From assembly GCA_023935145.1 (NCBI GenBank), contig CM043702.1, positions 102,799,588 through 102,863,587 on the forward strand: DNA of 64,000 bases. The letters are read 5' to 3'. The notes under the pieces were generated by a model. The model was not told the origin of the DNA. It saw only the letters and a program-made list of their open reading frames with translations, and did not search any database. The DNA is from Bretschneidera sinensis (Eukaryota; Streptophyta; Magnoliopsida; Brassicales; Akaniaceae). Of the stretch, positions 9,771 through 20,640 are shown one piece after another (the first letter of the stretch is position 1; each line of letters starts with the position of its first letter). Position numbers and translations under genes: made by a program.

Positions 9771-11415
9771 GCTTATTGCTAGTCCCTAGCAATTCAAGCG
9801 AAGACAAGAGATGAATTCTACGATAGCACTCTAAGTCAGTGAAAAGCAATATTAGTGTTAACCAAGAGAAATTCATATTTTGTCTAAAATATTTAACAGA
9901 ACACACAGCATATAGAATCATTAAATTCCACCCAAATCCAAAAGTAATTCAAACATCAATCTTAAAATCGTTATTGACTCTTAACATCCATCTTACCACA
10001 AGCCATTAATCTGAACACCCGGATGATTTTATGCATAAGATTCATGAATACAAGTCTTCGCCTCTAAACATGATAAATTTTGTGACGTCAATCACAAAAA
10101 CAAGCTCCGTATGCTTACATTTCAAACCACTCTCCACTATTGTAGAAAAATCACACTACATTGGATCAATAGGTCTTTAATAAGCTTGTAACATTCGGCT
10201 AAGGTAAAGGCTAAGAAAGAATGGGAAGAATTCACAAGTAAAAGAACTTAATCTCTTAGTTTTGAACACAGCTCTTTAAGTACTGGATAACCTTACTTCA
10301 ATACCCAACTCTTCTAACCATTTTTAGAGCATTTCTTTTCAACAAATTACCAATTTTTTTTTCTTTCTTTGCCATAATTCATTTTTCTTCTTTTTTTTTT
10401 TTGTATTTTGGCATAAGACTATTCACCTCATTTTCCATCATTCATTTTTTTTTTCTTTTCTTTTCCACAACCCCCAACTTATCTCCTTTAATGTACTTGG
10501 GTTGTGGTAGTGATATAATTTTTTTTTTTCATATTTCCACCCTTACTCCTTTTAAGTGCTTCTCACAACATGTGTATAGCTAAGTTATTTTAAGAGAGAG
10601 GTTAGGATAAAATATTATCTTTAGGCTTATAAGGGAGAGTGAATGGGTTTTTAAAAGAAACCAGGCTCCACTTCTTTTTCAAGAAAAAGGCTCAAATAGG
10701 TGACTAGTGATATATATTGCAAGGGTAGGTTTGAAAGGCTCAAACGGTTCAAAAATAGCCTATATCATATCCTAAGTAATGTGCATTCTAGGAATTCGCC
10801 TCAAGTGGTTATCAAGTAAGTTCTAGAGCTTGTCGAGACCGCAAAAATATTCACAAAATAATCACACATAAAATTTTTCTAAATGTTTTCGATTAATCAT
10901 ACAATCTTACCACAAGCTAGAGTCTCTAACCAAATCAAGATTGATACTTCAATTAATTTCAAACCGAAACAAAATTTAACTCCTTCTAAATGCTATCTGC
11001 TATCTCAATTAAGTTTATATCATTGACATGTAAATTGACTCTAAAGCTAACACGAAGCATGCTAGACACACACAAAGATGACACCAAGCAGTTCAACAGT
11101 TATAAAAAATGTATTTCCCCCTCCACCCCCAACTAAAAATAAGCATTGTCCTCAATGTAAAAGCAAAAATTTAGGAAACTCCCTTTTTAACCAAAGGTGA
11201 GTGGAGCAAAAAAATCGTGCACGACCAATTGAACTGCATGCTCAACTTCTTGTTGAAAATCTGATCTACAACATAGAACACACAAAAAGAAGGCAACTGC
11301 GGTGTACCACCGGGTGTTAGCACACTAAAAATTAATCATTAAAATGGACTAAAAAAAAAAAACTACAAAACAAAAGAAAGAAAAATAAAAGTAAATACGT
11401 ACCTGTGTTGTGTGG
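9771..11415 (-). other. Long 3' UTR of inverted Ath-B element
   Basis: About 1.6 kb with no supportable gene between integrase and polypurine tract. It aligns by eye along its whole length with 17013-18670 of Ath-C, so the UTR is shared by these sister families. It includes T-rich tracts (10358-10460), two further G-rich polypurine-like tracts (near 10468-10482 and 11118-11133, complement) and a hairpin motif at 11144-11157. The small frames at 9715-9921 and 10401-10583 are chance. Confidence 0.8.
11144..11157 (-). other. Conserved 3'-UTR hairpin (Ath-B)
   Basis: Minus strand CATTGAGGACAATG: a 5-bp stem CATTG/CAATG with a 4-nt loop, just upstream of a G-rich tract. The motif is present at the matching place in all five gypsy families here. 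Confidence 0.8.
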
Positions 11416-12473
11416 TCAAGATGCGTAGACCGGATCTACAATCGGAATGTCTTCCACTTCCGAATCTGGTCTATCGACTAAGATCTTAAGTCATTGACCA
11501 TTGACTTTGAAAATTTGACCATCCCTAGTATCTTCAATTTCTACCGCCCCATTTTCAAAAACAGTTTTCACTTCAAAAGGGCTGGTCCACCTCGACCGAA
11601 GTTTTCCAGGATGCTTGTGGAGTCTAGATTCGTATAAGAAAACCTGATCATTAGGTTTAAACGTTTTCCTCAAAATATTTTTATCATGGAATATTTTCAT
11701 TTTAGACTTATAGATCCAAGAGCTCTCATAAGCATCGTTTCTTAACTCCTCTAACTCGGTCAATTGATATTTCCGAAGCTTACTTGCTTCTCCTATGTCA
11801 AAATTAAAAGATTTGATTGCCCAATACACTCGATGCTTGAGCTCTACAGGTAAGTGGCAAGGCTTTCCAAAGACAAGCCGATAAGGTGACATACCTAAGG
11901 GAGTTTTAAAAGCTGTACAGTAAGCCCAAAGCGCATCAACTAGTCTCAAAGACCAATCCTTGCGATCCGGATTAACCGTTTTTTCTAGAATTTGTTTAAT
12001 CTCCCTATTAGTGAGCTCTACTTGCCCACTAGTCTGAGGATGATAGGTAGAAGAAATTTTATATAACACCCCTTATTTTTGCATCAAAGCTTCAAAAGAA
12101 CGGTTACAAAAATGTGTACCTCGATCACTAATTATAGCACGTGGCGTACCAAATCGAGATAACACATTTTCTTTAAGAAATTTAATTACCGTTCTATTAT
12201 CATTGCTTCGGCAAGCTGCTGCCTCTACCCATCTAGATACATAATCTATGGCCATGATGATATAAAGGTATCTGAAGGAATGAGGAAAGGGTCCCATAAA
12301 ATTGATGCCCCAACAATCAAAGATTTCAATTACCAAAATAGGGTTTAATGGCAGCATATTTCGACGAGACACAGCTCCTAACTTTTGACACCTTTCACAT
12401 GAGCGACAATAGATGTTTGCATCTTTAAACAAGGTAGGCCAATAAAATCCACACTGCAAAATTCTCTTGTATG
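11416..12473 (-). pseudogene. Ath-B integrase, 5'-truncated
   Basis: C-terminal end of pol. It begins in the zinc-binding domain ([21 protein letters not shown]) and passes through the DDE core to the C-terminal domain ([16 protein letters not shown]). The first catalytic position reads GINFMGPF where relatives have GIDFMGPF, so Asp is replaced by Asn. The second Asp (IISDRGTHF) and the Glu ([11 protein letters not shown]) are present. In-frame stops lie at about 12070 (TAA in place of a Tyr codon) and after VNGQ at about 11488 (TGA in place of Arg CGA). The upstream part of pol is missing: at 12473 the sequence changes to a Cop-2 LTR. This copy could not integrate DNA. Confidence 0.92.
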
Positions 12474-12907
12474 ATGATCACTTGTATGTCACACACTTAT
12501 TATGTTGAATTGCTCCTAGATGACCTTTTATATAGTGCAACCACTTCTTGAACCAATCTTGAAGACAATCTTAACCGTTAGATCTTGAGAACCAATCAAT
12601 CATAGTCTTCCAACAAGTCTAAGTAATCCTATGTGTTTTAAACATGTCCTACGCACCAGTCAAAAGAAGTGTGTCCCAAGTGTGCCTGGCACCACCGACC
12701 AGAACAGGGCTGGCCGTGGCTCAGGGCAGGGCACACAAGCTCCATGTGCTGGGCACCATGGCTTAGGGAGGCTGGGCCACGGTGTGGCTTGGAGAGGAGG
12801 AGATTCGAGTAAGCTGGATGCCACGGCGCACAAGGCGAGGCCGCGACGCACTTAGCTGACCTGATGCTGAACTTTTCATTTGTTTAATCCTTGGATAAAT
12901 CCCAACA
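12474..12907 (-). mobile_element. Cop-2 LTR fragment (minus strand)
   Basis: The right end TCCCAACA is the complement of the LTR start TGTTGGGATT. The following sequence matches the Cop-2 LTR at 61988 onward and the inverted copy at 59371-60018, including the start TGTTGG, the CAGCATCAGG-like stretch, a GC-rich middle (12660-12850) and the TATATA region. The 3' part of the LTR is missing at the junction with the Ath-B integrase. Two apparent short frames at 12631-12855 come from the GC-rich middle and are not genes. Confidence 0.8.
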
Positions 12908-14242
12908 CTAACTTTTAGATTCTTCAATTTACATTATATAGATTCTAAGATCAAAACTTTTAAAGCCATAACAATAAAATTAAAACTCATTCCAATAATG
13001 CATATAGTTGGCTCTGATACCATTTTAACTCTATCGGCGTAGAAAATGCAATAGAATTTAAAAATTTTCAATTATTCCAATAAACTTCCACCAAGAATTC
13101 TTTATGAATCTATTAGAATGATAAATCAATAATCTTCATAAAAGGTTAAGGTTTATATTATACCTCAATGAAGATTCAGGTTGATCATTTGGAGAAGAGT
13201 CCAAAAGTTGTTCAACTACTGGACGTCTAAGCGGACCCACATAAGCAATGAAAACTAGAGATCTCTAATTAAGGTGACCAAAATTTATTGAGTGCTAACA
13301 CTTTTGGATTTTAGGCTATGCCTTGTAGAGAGAGCCTAAGATCCTATCTAAAAACACAAATTATTCTCATCAAGTTTTCTATAAAATAGAAGCCCTATTT
13401 ATATAGAAATTTTACTTCTAAAGGCTCCAGGATTTTAAAATTGGAATGAAGCCCCTAGGTTAATTTAATTCCTAAAATCTATCCATTGGCCCCTTAATTT
13501 CTCTGTTCATACAATCATCCTTTTGTATGTGACCCATTAGGTTTGATATCATGTTGGCAGTATTTTGTAACTTTTACATAACAATTGGATCGCATTTAAT
13601 TAATTAAAACTCTTTGTAATTTTTATTCAAATTAGAACTCCTTTTAATTTTTGCATATGATTAAGAATTAATTATAATCAATTCTTAAGGGCTTCTATAA
13701 GTCATGAATGACACCTAGCAGTATGCCATGACTACCTAGGAAACATGAATTAATGTGAACCTTTCGTTGTCAGTTATCATACAATTCAATCATTTCACCA
13801 TGCAATGTCCCTAATTATACCTAAGACATAGATTTACTAACAAGCCTTAATTATTTAACCATATATATCTCAATCTCAAGTCTGTAACTTAAATGGTGAG
13901 ATTAGAAACTCTTTCTAATTTTCACCTAACCTTGGCCAAGGAATTTTCAAGTTATAACTTAATCAAATCACGTAAGACATTCTCTCTCATGGATCCTCTA
14001 TTGTACACTCACATAATTCCATGCATAAGTGGTCATACTCAATTACTACCATTAAGTAGCCCATGATTAGGATCACATTTAAGTAGTATCAAAGCATGAT
14101 GACCTATACACAAGGCATCCATGGTGCCTCAAGTCCAAGGATCACTTGTACAACTGCAACGTAAGATCTCTTATTGACAATCAGTAAAATGCCCATTAGG
14201 AATTATTTAATTGAGTCAGTTTAGTGTATCTGTTCTCTAACA
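12908..14242 (-). mobile_element. LTR-X: minus-strand LTR with primer site and short internal piece
   Basis: Right end CTCTAACA (LTR start TGTTAGAGAACAG on the minus strand). About 1.2 kb further left lies the complement of TGGTATCAGAGC (13011-13022), the initiator-methionine tRNA primer site used by copia elements. The LTR is therefore roughly 13024-14242 and 12908-13010 is the start of its internal region, which ends abruptly at the Cop-2 LTR. I see no coding sequence and cannot place the family; a non-autonomous copia-like element is possible. The exact inner LTR boundary lacks the usual CA. Confidence 0.6.
13011..13022 (-). other. Primer-binding site of LTR-X, tRNA-iMet type
   Basis: GCTCTGATACCA, the complement of TGGTATCAGAGC, a canonical copia primer site. 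Confidence 0.85.
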
Positions 14243-15595
14243 TTCATTATGGCAAGCACAAAATAGCCTTAGCTTAATCACCCCAAGCATACGAAACCCT
14301 TACCTTTATCATGCCAAGCACATGAAAGCCTTAGTTTCATCACACAAAGCATAAAAAGCTTTGGCTTTATCACTCTAAGCACTACAAAGCCTTGGCTTTA
14401 TCACGCCAAGCACAAAAAAGCTTTAGCTTCATCACACTAAGCACAACAAAGCTTACGGCTCCATCATGCCAAGCATAGCAAAGCGTTGGCTTCATCATGC
14501 CAAGCACAACAAAGCGTTGGCTTCATCACACCAAGCATAGAAAAGCGTTGGCTTCATCACTCCAAGCATATCAAAGCATTGGCTTCATCACGCCAAGCAC
14601 AGCAAAGCCTTAGGCTCATCACGCCAAGCACAACAAAGCCTGGCTTCATCACATCGAGCACACCAAAGCCTTGGGTTCACCATTAAAATCAAAGCCTTGG
14701 ATTTATCACGCCAAGCATAGTAAAGCCTTGGCTTCATCACTAAAATCCCAGAAAAGCACCGGCTTCATCATGCCAAGAACAACAAAGCCTTAACTTCATC
14801 ACGCCAAGCACAACAAAGCCTTAGCTTCATCATGACAAGCATAGCCACGGCTTCATCATGCCAGGCACAATAAAACTTTGGCTTAATCATCCCAAGCACA
14901 AAAAAATCCTTTCCCTCATCACGCCAAGCATAACAAAGCCTTCTCTCCATCATGCCCAGTACAGCAAAGCCTTGGCTCCATAACGCCAAGCACAGTAAAG
15001 CCTTCGCTTTATTTCGCCAAGCATAAAAGAGCCCTGGCTTCATCACCCCAAGCACAATAAAGCCTTGGCTATATGATGCCAAGCATAGAAAAGCCTTGGC
15101 TTCATCATGGAAAACATTGAAAGCCCTTGGCTTCATCACGTCAAGCATAGCAACGCCTTAGCTCCATCACGCCAAGCACAGCAAAGCCTTGCCTTCATCA
15201 TGCCAAGCATAACAAAACCTTTCCTTCATAATGCCAAGCACAACAAAGCCTTCGCTTCATCATGGCAAGCACAAAAAATCTTTAGCTTCATCACGCGAAG
15301 CATAGAAAAGCCTTGGCTTCATCACGCTAAGAACAACAAAGCATTGTTTTTATTACTCCAACCCCAATAAAGCCTTAGCTTCATCACGCCAAGTATAGAA
15401 AAGCATCTACTTAATAACCCCAATCACAGCAAAGCCTTGGCTTCATCATGCCAAGCCCAATAAAGCCTTGGCTTCATCACGTAAAGCACAAGAAAGCCTT
15501 AGCTTCATCATGCCAAGAATTGCAAAGCCTTTGCTTCATCATGCCAAGCAAAACAAAGCCTTGGTTTCATCGTGCTAAGCATAGAAAAGCATTAG
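14243..15595 (+). repeat. 31-bp minisatellite, block M2
   Basis: About 44 units of the same 31-bp repeat as M1, ending at the Ath-C 3' LTR. It shares composite variants with M3 and M3', for example a unit with GGGTTCACCATTAAAA at about 14664 that recurs near 37362. Reading frames at 14486-15633 and the minus-strand frame 14768-15148 are repeat artefacts. Confidence 0.95.
15591..15595. repeat. Probable degenerate target duplication of Ath-C (left)
   Basis: ATTAG, against GTTGG at 35696-35700. Both differences are G to A. The repeat phase of the minisatellite continues correctly from one side of the element to the other. Confidence 0.6.
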
Positions 15596-16999
15596 TGATT
15601 ACGCTCAAACTAATACGTGGTTATTGTGTATAGTTGAGGTGTCGATCCCACAAGGAAAGCAAACTACAAAGAAAAGTATAAACCTTAACACAAACGATAA
15701 AGATCAAGTGAGAAGATTTGTGTTTTGATAGTGAAGTAATATAAGAAAATTGTGTAAATAGGTTGAAGAATATAATATAGAAACAACAAAGTTCTGGGAA
15801 TCCTCACTAGGTTCTTTGCATTATTCAAATCTTGATTTAATTGTTTTATCTCAATTGCGAGTTTCACATCCCAAATTGGCAATCGACAAATATTCAATTA
15901 AAGCACATATAAACCCTAATGTAATTGATATGAATTACTCTTTACTTTCAATTTAAGCACACATGACCTATCCTATAGATTTATCAAGAAACGCCAATAT
16001 ATCTTAATGACAATATCGCAGTAATAGACAAACCTAAAAGATAAATCTACTGGACTTAATCATATCCAACAATCTTGACATAAGAAGAGCATGACTAGAC
16101 TTATATCGAAGAGAAAGATACAATCACCTGATTAAGAGAAAATCTTCTAATTAAATCAAAGAGTAAATGATAACAATGTTTTGACAATAAATCAAAACTA
16201 CAACTGAATCAGTAATGGAAAATAAGAACAACTACACCTAGGGATTCATCCCTTCGCCTTGCTTGGAGATTAGTTTGCCATAAGGCTCATACTTGAACAC
16301 TTTGATGGAGAATGTGATACTCTTCTTGAGTTTTCCAGCCTTAATGATGCCCCTTTATCAAACCCTAAGTGATTTATTTATAATACAAAGGTCCAAGGGT
16401 GTTTTTGGTCTAAACAATCAACTAAAACCCTATAATTAGGAAAACAGGGGATCGTGTGCGCGCCGCAGCTCTCACTTACTCGTGCCGCGGCTCTGCCTGG
16501 TCTTTGGTTGGGTGAGCTTCTGGGTGCGGCGGCTCTGCCTGCTCTTTGGTTAGGTGAGCTTCTGGGTGCGGCAGCTCTGCCTAATCTAGTCTACGGTGCA
16601 CACTGGTGCTGACTTGTGGAGTCTCTGGGTGCCGCGGCTCAGCCTGGTCTAGGCTGCGGCGCACACTAATGGCTTCCTTACTCTTGTGGGCTTGGTTCTT
16701 GAGGCTGAGGCTTAGACCTCTTCAGGCCGTAGTGCCCACACTTAAGACTTGGTTTCTCTTCATTTTATCCTTCCGCAACCATGCCCTCACTTAAATATGC
16801 ATCGAAGCATTGTGCTTTAAGCTATGATAGCTTTCAATCTCTTTTGAAATCAAAGTACCTAAAAATGCACCGAAATAAGTCAATGATCCAAGAATATCAC
16901 TTTAGAGTTGTTAACGTATAAAAGTGTAATTCAAACCTTGATCAACCCTAAAATACTAACAAAAAAGTATTATTAAGATGCATTTTATGACTCTCATCA
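15596..16999 (-). mobile_element. Ath-C 3' LTR
   Basis: 1404 bp from TGATTACGCTC to CTCATCA. The termini match Ath-B, but the middle lacks the Ath-A/B U3 module and instead carries a GC-rich block (about 16450-16700) with repeated CCGCGGCTC and GCGGCGCACAC motifs. A polypurine tract lies immediately to the right. Confidence 0.92.
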
Positions 17000-17012
17000 T
17001 AACCCCCAACTG
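17000..17012 (-). other. Polypurine tract of Ath-C
   Basis: Minus strand CAGTTGGGGGTTA directly before the LTR start TGATGAG. Confidence 0.9.
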
Positions 17013-18670
17013 GCTTATTCCTAGTCCGTAGCAATTCAAGCGAAAACAAGACAATATGAAATGATTTCTATGGTAGGAATCAAAATAAAGTAAAGCAATG
17101 TTAGCGTTAAACCAAGAGTAATTCACTTTTTGTCTCAAAAATCGTACATAACACACAGCTCATAGAATCATTAAATATCACCCAAGCCCAAAAGTAATTC
17201 AAACGTCAATCTTAAAATTGTTATCGGCTCTTAATCATCCATCTTACCACAATCCATTAATCCAAACACCCAAATGATTTTATGCATAACATTCATGAAT
17301 AAAAATCTTAGCCTCTAAAATATTTAATTTGCATGACATCAGTCACAAAAACAAGCTCCATAGGCTCACTTTTCAAATCACTCTCCACTATTGTAGAAAG
17401 ATCGCACCACCTTGGATCAATAGGTCTTTAATAAGCTTGTAACGTTAGGCTAAGGTAAAGGTTAAAAAAGAACGGGAAGGATTCAACAAGTAAAAAGAAA
17501 TTAATCTGTTAGTTTTAAACATAACCTATTTTAAGCATTGGATAACATTACTTCAACACCCAACTCTTTTCAACCATTTTCCGAGCATTTTTCTCAATAA
17601 ATCACAATTTTTTTTCTTTGCTTCTTTCATTGCCATAATTCACTTCTTTTTTTTATTATTATTTTGGCATAAGACCATTCACATTCTTTTTCATTTTTTT
17701 TTCTTTTCTTTTTTTTATTTTCCACAACCCCCAACTTATCTCCTTTAATGTACTTGGGTTATGGTAGTAATATTTTTTCATATTTCCATCCTTACTCCAC
17801 TCAAGTGCTTCTTAACAAATGTGTATAACTAAGTTCTCTTAAAAGAAAGGTAAGGATATAATATTTTTAGGCTCATAAAGGTAAGTAAATGGGTTATCGA
17901 AAGAAACAAGGCTCAAATTCTTTTTCAAGAAAAAGACTCAAACAGGTGACTAGTGATGAATATAGCAAGGGTAAGTTTGGAAGTCTCAAACGGTCCAAAA
18001 ATGGCTTATATCATATCCTAAGTAATGTGCATTCTAGGAATTCACCTCAAGTGATTATCAAATAAGTTCTAGAGCTTGTCGAGAACGCAAAAATATTCAT
18101 AAAACAATCACACATAAAACTTCTCTAAATGTTTTAAACTAATCATGCAATCTTAACGCAAACTAGAGTCTCAAAACAAATGAAGCTTAACACTTAAATT
18201 ATTCTTAAACCGAAGCAAGATTTAACTTCTTCTAAACACTATGTGCTATCTTAATTAGGCTCATATCATTGACATGTGAATTAACTACAAGGCTTAACAC
18301 AAAGCATGCTAAAAAAACAAAAAGGGAGAGTGACACCAAGCAGTTTAATGAAAAAAATATGTTTCCTCCACCCCCAACTTAAAAATTGCATTGACCTCAA
18401 TGTGAAAGAAAAGATAAAGGACACTCCCTTTTGTAGCAAAAGTGCATAGAAGCTGAAAATTGTGCACCACAATTTGAACTGCATGTCGTGCTTCTTGTTG
18501 AAATTTTGATATATAACATAGAACAAAACAAACAAAAAGAAAGCAACTGTGGTGTAACAGTAAGATTCCCACCGTATGCTAGGTTAACACATGAAATGGA
18601 AATAAAAAATGAAAATAAAGTACGAAAAAGTAAAATAATGAAAATTAAAACACAAGAAATGTTAGTACAG
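17013..18670 (-). other. Ath-C 3' UTR
   Basis: Noncoding, collinear with the Ath-B 3' UTR (9771-11415). It has T-rich tracts around 17585-17715, extra polypurine-like tracts near 17725-17738 and 18366-18380, and the hairpin CATTGAGGTCAATG (minus strand) at 18389-18402. In this copy the UTR follows the accessory ORF, not integrase. The overlapping small frames at 18281-18700 are chance. Confidence 0.8.
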
Positions 18671-19773
18671 TCATCCAATAAGAAAAAAAAGAAAAAATAA
18701 AATAAAAGGAGATAAACAAGATATAACCCAAAACAAATCCTCTATGTCTTCATCCTCCTCTTCATTCTCTTCACCTTCCTCTGGAGTTGGATCAAAAGAT
18801 GAACCCGGATAGGGTGGCAAGGTAGGAAAGTGATCCATGTCACAACCAGTAGCGGAGGCAAGGTGTTGGTACATTTGACCAAAAGAAGAGTATACCCCCA
18901 CTTGATAATCAGCCTGCCTAGCCAAGAATCGTTCTTGACGATCAAACCTATCATGCAACAGTTTCTAATACTCATCAAAACGAATCTCTAAACGCTCAAG
19001 GCGCTCTGCAACAGTGAAATGCCTAGGAGGAGGATGGGGGGCAGCAATTGCTGCTCTCTCTCCCGGAGTTGACGGCCTTGAGGCTTTAATCAGAGTGAGC
19101 ATGCCATCATCGATGAGCTTCTTGGGTTGCTGGGCCTCTTCATTAGAACTGTACTGGATGCTAGCTTGGATCCATAATTGGGTAATTAGTGAAGGGAAGT
19201 ACAATCCAAGCTTTTGTTGCACAGTGTGTATGATAGAATTAAATATGATTTGGCCCACATTAATAGTCATGCCCATCAAAATGGCATAAATCAGAATAGC
19301 TCTCTTAATAATAAGGTCACTATAGTGCGTAGTAGGCATCAATCTCTGACATACAAAATATTGGCAAGCTCAAGCATTAACAGTCAGAGAAGTACCGGGC
19401 AAAGTTATAGGGGTATTACCCATCATTTTCCATATAGTGCCCGAAATACAGAGAGTATTACAAATCTCTTCATAACTAATATTAGACTCATATGTAATAT
19501 ACTCACTATTTTCTATATTAGATAGCCCATAGAATCTATTGATAGATGTGCTGCTAAAAGAAACTATTTTTCCTCTCACCCTCACCTTACCATTCCTATG
19601 TTCTTCGGCATTAGCATAGGATTCTCTAACCACATTTATAAGGGAATGAGATGGTTGTCTTGCAAATGTGCCCCAATGTCCATCAATAATCATTTAAACA
19701 AGGTTGGGTTTCCCCTCTCTGTGATATATAATCCTCTCTCAGGAATGAGTTTCCTAGCAAGCATCATCCTAAC
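18671..19773 (-). pseudogene. Ath-C accessory ORF (plant transposon-protein type)
   Basis: Minus-strand frame from 19693 to 18671, homologous over its length to the copy at 60734-61861. It has REFYAN/RESYAN, GKVRVRGKIVSF, SINRFYGL, MPTTHYSDLIIKRAILIYAI and SLITQLWIQASIQYSS. A proline-rich linker, a heptad-like stretch (RLERLEIRFDEY, RFDRQERFLARQ) and a Glu/Asp-rich end follow. It matches the putative plant transposon protein domain known from many plant retroelements; its role is not established. No signal peptide or membrane segment is visible, so it does not look like an envelope protein. Stops occur at 19367-19369 and 18962-18964, and a 1-bp loss near 19695 shifts the start. The extreme N-terminus is fused to integrase by a deletion at 19773/19774. 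Confidence 0.85.
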
Positions 19774-20640
19774 ATACTCCTATGTCAAAATTGAAAGACT
19801 TTATAGCCCAATAAGCTCGATGCTCGAGCTCTACAGGTAAGTGGCAAAGCTTTCCAAAAACAAGCCTATAAGGTGACATACCTAAGGGAGTTTTAAAAGC
19901 TGTACGGTAAGCCCAAAGTGCATCAACTCATCTCAAAGACCAATCCTTACGATCTGGGTTGACCGTTTTTTCTAAACTTTGTTTAATTTCCCTATTTGCA
20001 AGTTTTACTTGTCCACTTGTCTCAAGGTGATAGGCAGTAGAGATCTTATGTAACACCCCATATTTTCTCATCAAAGCTTCAAAGGAACGGTTGCAAAAAT
20101 GCGTACCTCGATCACTAATTATAGCACATGGTGTACCAAATCGAGATAACACATTTTCTTTGAGAAATTTAATTACCGTTTTATTATCATTGCTTCAGTA
20201 AGCTACTGCCTCTACCCATTTTGACACATAATCTATTGCCACAATGATATATTGGTATCCGAAGGAAGGAGAAAATGGTCCTATAAAATCAATTCCCCAA
20301 CAATCAAAGATTTCAATTACTAAAATTGGGTTTAAAGGCATCACATTACGATGAGACACAACTCCTAACTTTTGACACTTTTCACATGAGCGACAATAGA
20401 AATTTGCATCCTTAAACAAGGTGGGCCAATAAAAACCACACTGCAAAATTTTTGCAGTGGTTTTTTTCATTGAAAAGTGGCCTCCACAGGCTTGGGAGTG
20501 ACAAAATTCCAAGACGCTGGCAATCTCTTCATTAGGGATGCAACGCCTTAAAATTTGGTCAGAGTAGTATTTGAAAAGATGGGTCATCCGAATAAAAGTT
20601 ACGTACCTCATTCAAGAACTTCCTCTTGTCTTAAGTGCTC
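19774..20640 (-). pseudogene. Ath-C integrase, C-terminus deleted
   Basis: Zinc-binding domain (LEFCHSQACGGHFS, CRSCEKCQ) and DDE core are present. The catalytic residues read GIDFIGPF (Asp), IISDRGTHF (Asp) and GQVKLANREIK, where relatives have GQVE: the catalytic Glu is Lys. In-frame stops include TGA after EAVAY (about 20193) and TGA after DWSLR (about 19926), and an upstream TAA near 20621. The region C-terminal to FNFDIG, including the C-terminal DNA-binding domain, is gone; the accessory ORF follows directly. Confidence 0.92.

Noticed and set aside
12631..12855. Overlapping plus and minus frames in GC-rich DNA
   Set aside because: Inside the GC-rich block of the Cop-2 LTR fragment; absent from other copies.
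14768..15148. 126-codon minus-strand repeat protein (MKPRLCCAWRDE type)
   Set aside because: Reverse reading of the minisatellite; the consensus has TGA in one minus phase, so this is a chance run.
18281..18700. Several small overlapping frames in the Ath-C 3' UTR
   Set aside because: No conservation with the collinear Ath-B UTR in any frame; T-rich composition explains them.
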